DNA from: Kocuria dechangensis
GTDB lineage: Bacteria > Actinomycetota > Actinomycetes > Actinomycetales > Micrococcaceae
DNA length: 41,276 bases
Direction: 5' to 3'
NCBI RefSeq assembly: GCF_014636775.1
Contig: NZ_BMEQ01000003.1
Coordinates: forward strand, 262,077 to 303,352
The notes beneath the pieces were generated by a model. It was not told the DNA's origin and did no database searches. It saw only the letters and a list, made by a program, of their open reading frames with translations. Within the stretch, counting starts at the first letter, position 1. Each line of letters starts with the position of its first letter. This document shows, piece after piece, positions 40,020-41,276 of this stretch. Made by a program: the position numbers and the translations under genes.

Positions 40020-41099
40020 TCAGGTGGGCATCCTGCCCGGCCGCTCCTGAGGTTTCCTTCGTCCTCGGGCGATCCCTGTGGCCGGGGGCCGGGCGGTCGA
40101 CTGGCGCGGGATGAGGGTGGGGGTGACCACCCGGCGCGGCTCGCCGAGGGCGCCGGTGCGCTGCTGGGTGAGCAGCTCCACGGCGTTGGCGGCGATCTGG
40201 TCGAAGGGCACCCGCACGGTGGTCAGGGCCACGGGCAGGCGGGCCGAGACGGGGATGTCGTTGTAGCCGACCACCGAGAGGTCCTCCGGCACCGACAGCC
40301 CGGCCGCCTGGGCGGCGGCCAGCACCCCGATGGCGGTGTTGTCGTTGACGGCGAAGATCGCGGTGGGCCGGTCCGGGTCGGCCAGGATCGCGCGGGCGAC
40401 GGTCTCCCCGGAGTCCATGCCGAAGGTCGACTCGTGGACGAGGTGGTCGACCTCGTGGATGCCGGCCTCGGTCATGGCGCGGCGGTAGCCGGCCTGCCGG
40501 GCCACGGCGGTGGAGGCGTAGGAGGGTCCGGCGACCAGGGCGATGTTCCGGTGGCCCAGGTCCAGCAGGTGACGGGTGGCCAGGTAGCCGCCGAGCTCGT
40601 CGTCGCCGGTGGCCGAGGGGCTGATGTGGTCGGTGCGCAGGGCCAGTACGTGCGGTACCCCCTGTGCCCGCAGCTGGGCGGCGACGGGATCCTCCAGGCG
40701 GGCGGTGGTGAGGATCAGCCCGTCCACGCGCTGGCGCAGCAGGGTCTCCACGGTGGCCTTCTCGGCCTCGGGGCGGTCCTCGGTGGTGGCCACCATGGCG
40801 AAGCCGGCCTGGCGGGCGCACGCCCGGGCGACCTCTTCGAAGAAGACGGCCATCACGGTGTCCGACAGCCGCGGCACCAGGACCCCGACGGTGCCGGTGT
40901 GCTGGCGGCGCAGCCCGGAGGCGTAGGCATCGGGCCGGTACCCGAGCTCGGCAGCGGCTGCGCGCACTCGCTCGGCGGAAGGTGACGTCGAGGGCGGATG
41001 ACGGTCGTCGAGCACCCTCGAGACCGTGGAGGTGCTCACCCCCGCCAGTCGGGCGACGTCGCGGATGGTCACGGTGCGCGGACCCGCCTGCTCAGTCAT
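40020..41099 (-). CDS. LacI-family transcriptional regulator
   Basis: This 359-residue protein has the LacI helix-turn-helix at the N-terminus (TIRDVARLAGVSTSTVSRVL, about residues 9-28) with the hinge helix to about 65, and a periplasmic-binding-protein-like sugar-binding domain (about 70-330) with VDGLILTTA, RPTAIFAVNDNTAIG and LSVVGYND. The basic Pro/Arg tail is unrelated to function as far as can be seen. ATG 41099 is chosen because the HTH follows at once; the frame is open to 41228. Two AACGTT operators and a strong divergent promoter at 41215-41268 point to a target operon to the right, outside the window, probably sugar-related. Confidence 0.88.
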   Translation of the reverse strand: MTEQAGPRTVTIRDVARLAGVSTSTVSRVLDDRHPPSTSPSAERVRAAAAELGYRPDAYASGLRRQHTGTVGVLVPRLSDTVMAVFFEEVARACARQAGFAMVATTEDRPEAEKATVETLLRQRVDGLILTTARLEDPVAAQLRAQGVPHVLALRTDHISPSATGDDELGGYLATRHLLDLGHRNIALVAGPSYASTAVARQAGYRRAMTEAGIHEVDHLVHESTFGMDSGETVARAILADPDRPTAIFAVNDNTAIGVLAAAQAAGLSVPEDLSVVGYNDIPVSARLPVALTTVRVPFDQIAANAVELLTQQRTGALGEPRRVVTPTLIPRQSTARPPATGIARGRRKPQERPGRMPT

Positions 41100-41214
41100 G
41101 CCCGTCCTGATCCATGGCTCGGACGATACCAAAGCCCCTGGCGGGACGGTGCCCGGTGGGGCCGCGGCCGAGGGCTCTCGAGGAGCTGGGTCACAAAAAG
41201 TTCCGGCGGAGGTG

Positions 41215-41268
41215 TTGACAGGTGTCATGGGTCACATCATAGTTGAAAACGTTCCCGCAAACGTTCCC
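41215..41268 (+). promoter_or_regulatory. Strong plus-strand promoter with two LacI-type operators
   Basis: TTGACA (41215-41220), 17 nt, CATAGT (41238-41243) form a near-consensus promoter. Two direct repeats AAACGTTCCC (41247-41256 and 41259-41268), each with a palindromic AACGTT core, lie 12 bp apart over the expected start site. The palindrome TGACAGGTGTCA (41216-41227) overlaps the -35. The target gene is beyond the edge. Confidence 0.65.
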
Positions 41269-41276
41269 AACCCAGG

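Overview
The window is about 41 kb of very GC-rich DNA with actinobacterial gene content and signals: GTG/TTG starts, 4-bp ATGA/GTGA overlaps, likely leaderless starts, a DtxR/IdeR-type box and a perfect CRP/GlxR-type site. Gene content and protein style suggest Micrococcaceae, with Kocuria or a close relative as best guess (inference, no search was run). No rRNA, tRNA, CRISPR array, prophage or insertion sequence was recognised.

Layout. 48-4905: asparagine utilisation operon (GntR/FadR-type regulator, Zn-type asparaginase, aspartate ammonia-lyase, asparagine permease). 4996-12221: housekeeping and envelope genes: tRNA-guanine transglycosylase, FUSC membrane protein, DUF4916 Nudix-like protein, cytosolic GH76-like glycosidase, DUF418 membrane protein, RluA-type pseudouridine synthase, type I IPP isomerase. 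12236-16815: LysR regulator divergent from bifunctional PutA. 17123-21952: xanthine dehydrogenase operon xdhABC, whose small subunit carries an unusual Pro/Ala-rich insertion. 22039-24178: RNase J and a cold-shock protein on the minus strand. 24491-27004: a prephenate dehydratase that reads like the alphaproteobacterial type, and a short-chain fatty acid transporter.

27225-37326 is the most interesting part and is dominated by iron. It opens with a three-gene set: a 93-residue protein made of three near-identical Gly/Ala/Asp units, a JmjC/Cupin_4-type 2-oxoglutarate oxygenase starting 3 nt later, and a sucrase/ferredoxin-like Fe-S protein. I propose that the repeat protein is a multi-core substrate of the oxygenase, possibly giving a hydroxylated, metal-binding peptide; this is inference. 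Next come a ferritin, an iron-transport-type lipoprotein, an orphan MbtH-like protein, an isochorismate-synthase-like protein that has lost its catalytic residues, and a complete Fe3+-siderophore importer (binding protein, two permeases, ATPase) controlled from a divergent promoter with an IdeR-type box. A Cys-rich DUF1540 protein closes the region.

37448-41276: an ABC exporter divergent from a MarR regulator, then a LacI-family regulator. The window ends in a strong plus-strand promoter with two AACGTT operators, which probably drives a LacI-controlled operon beyond the edge.
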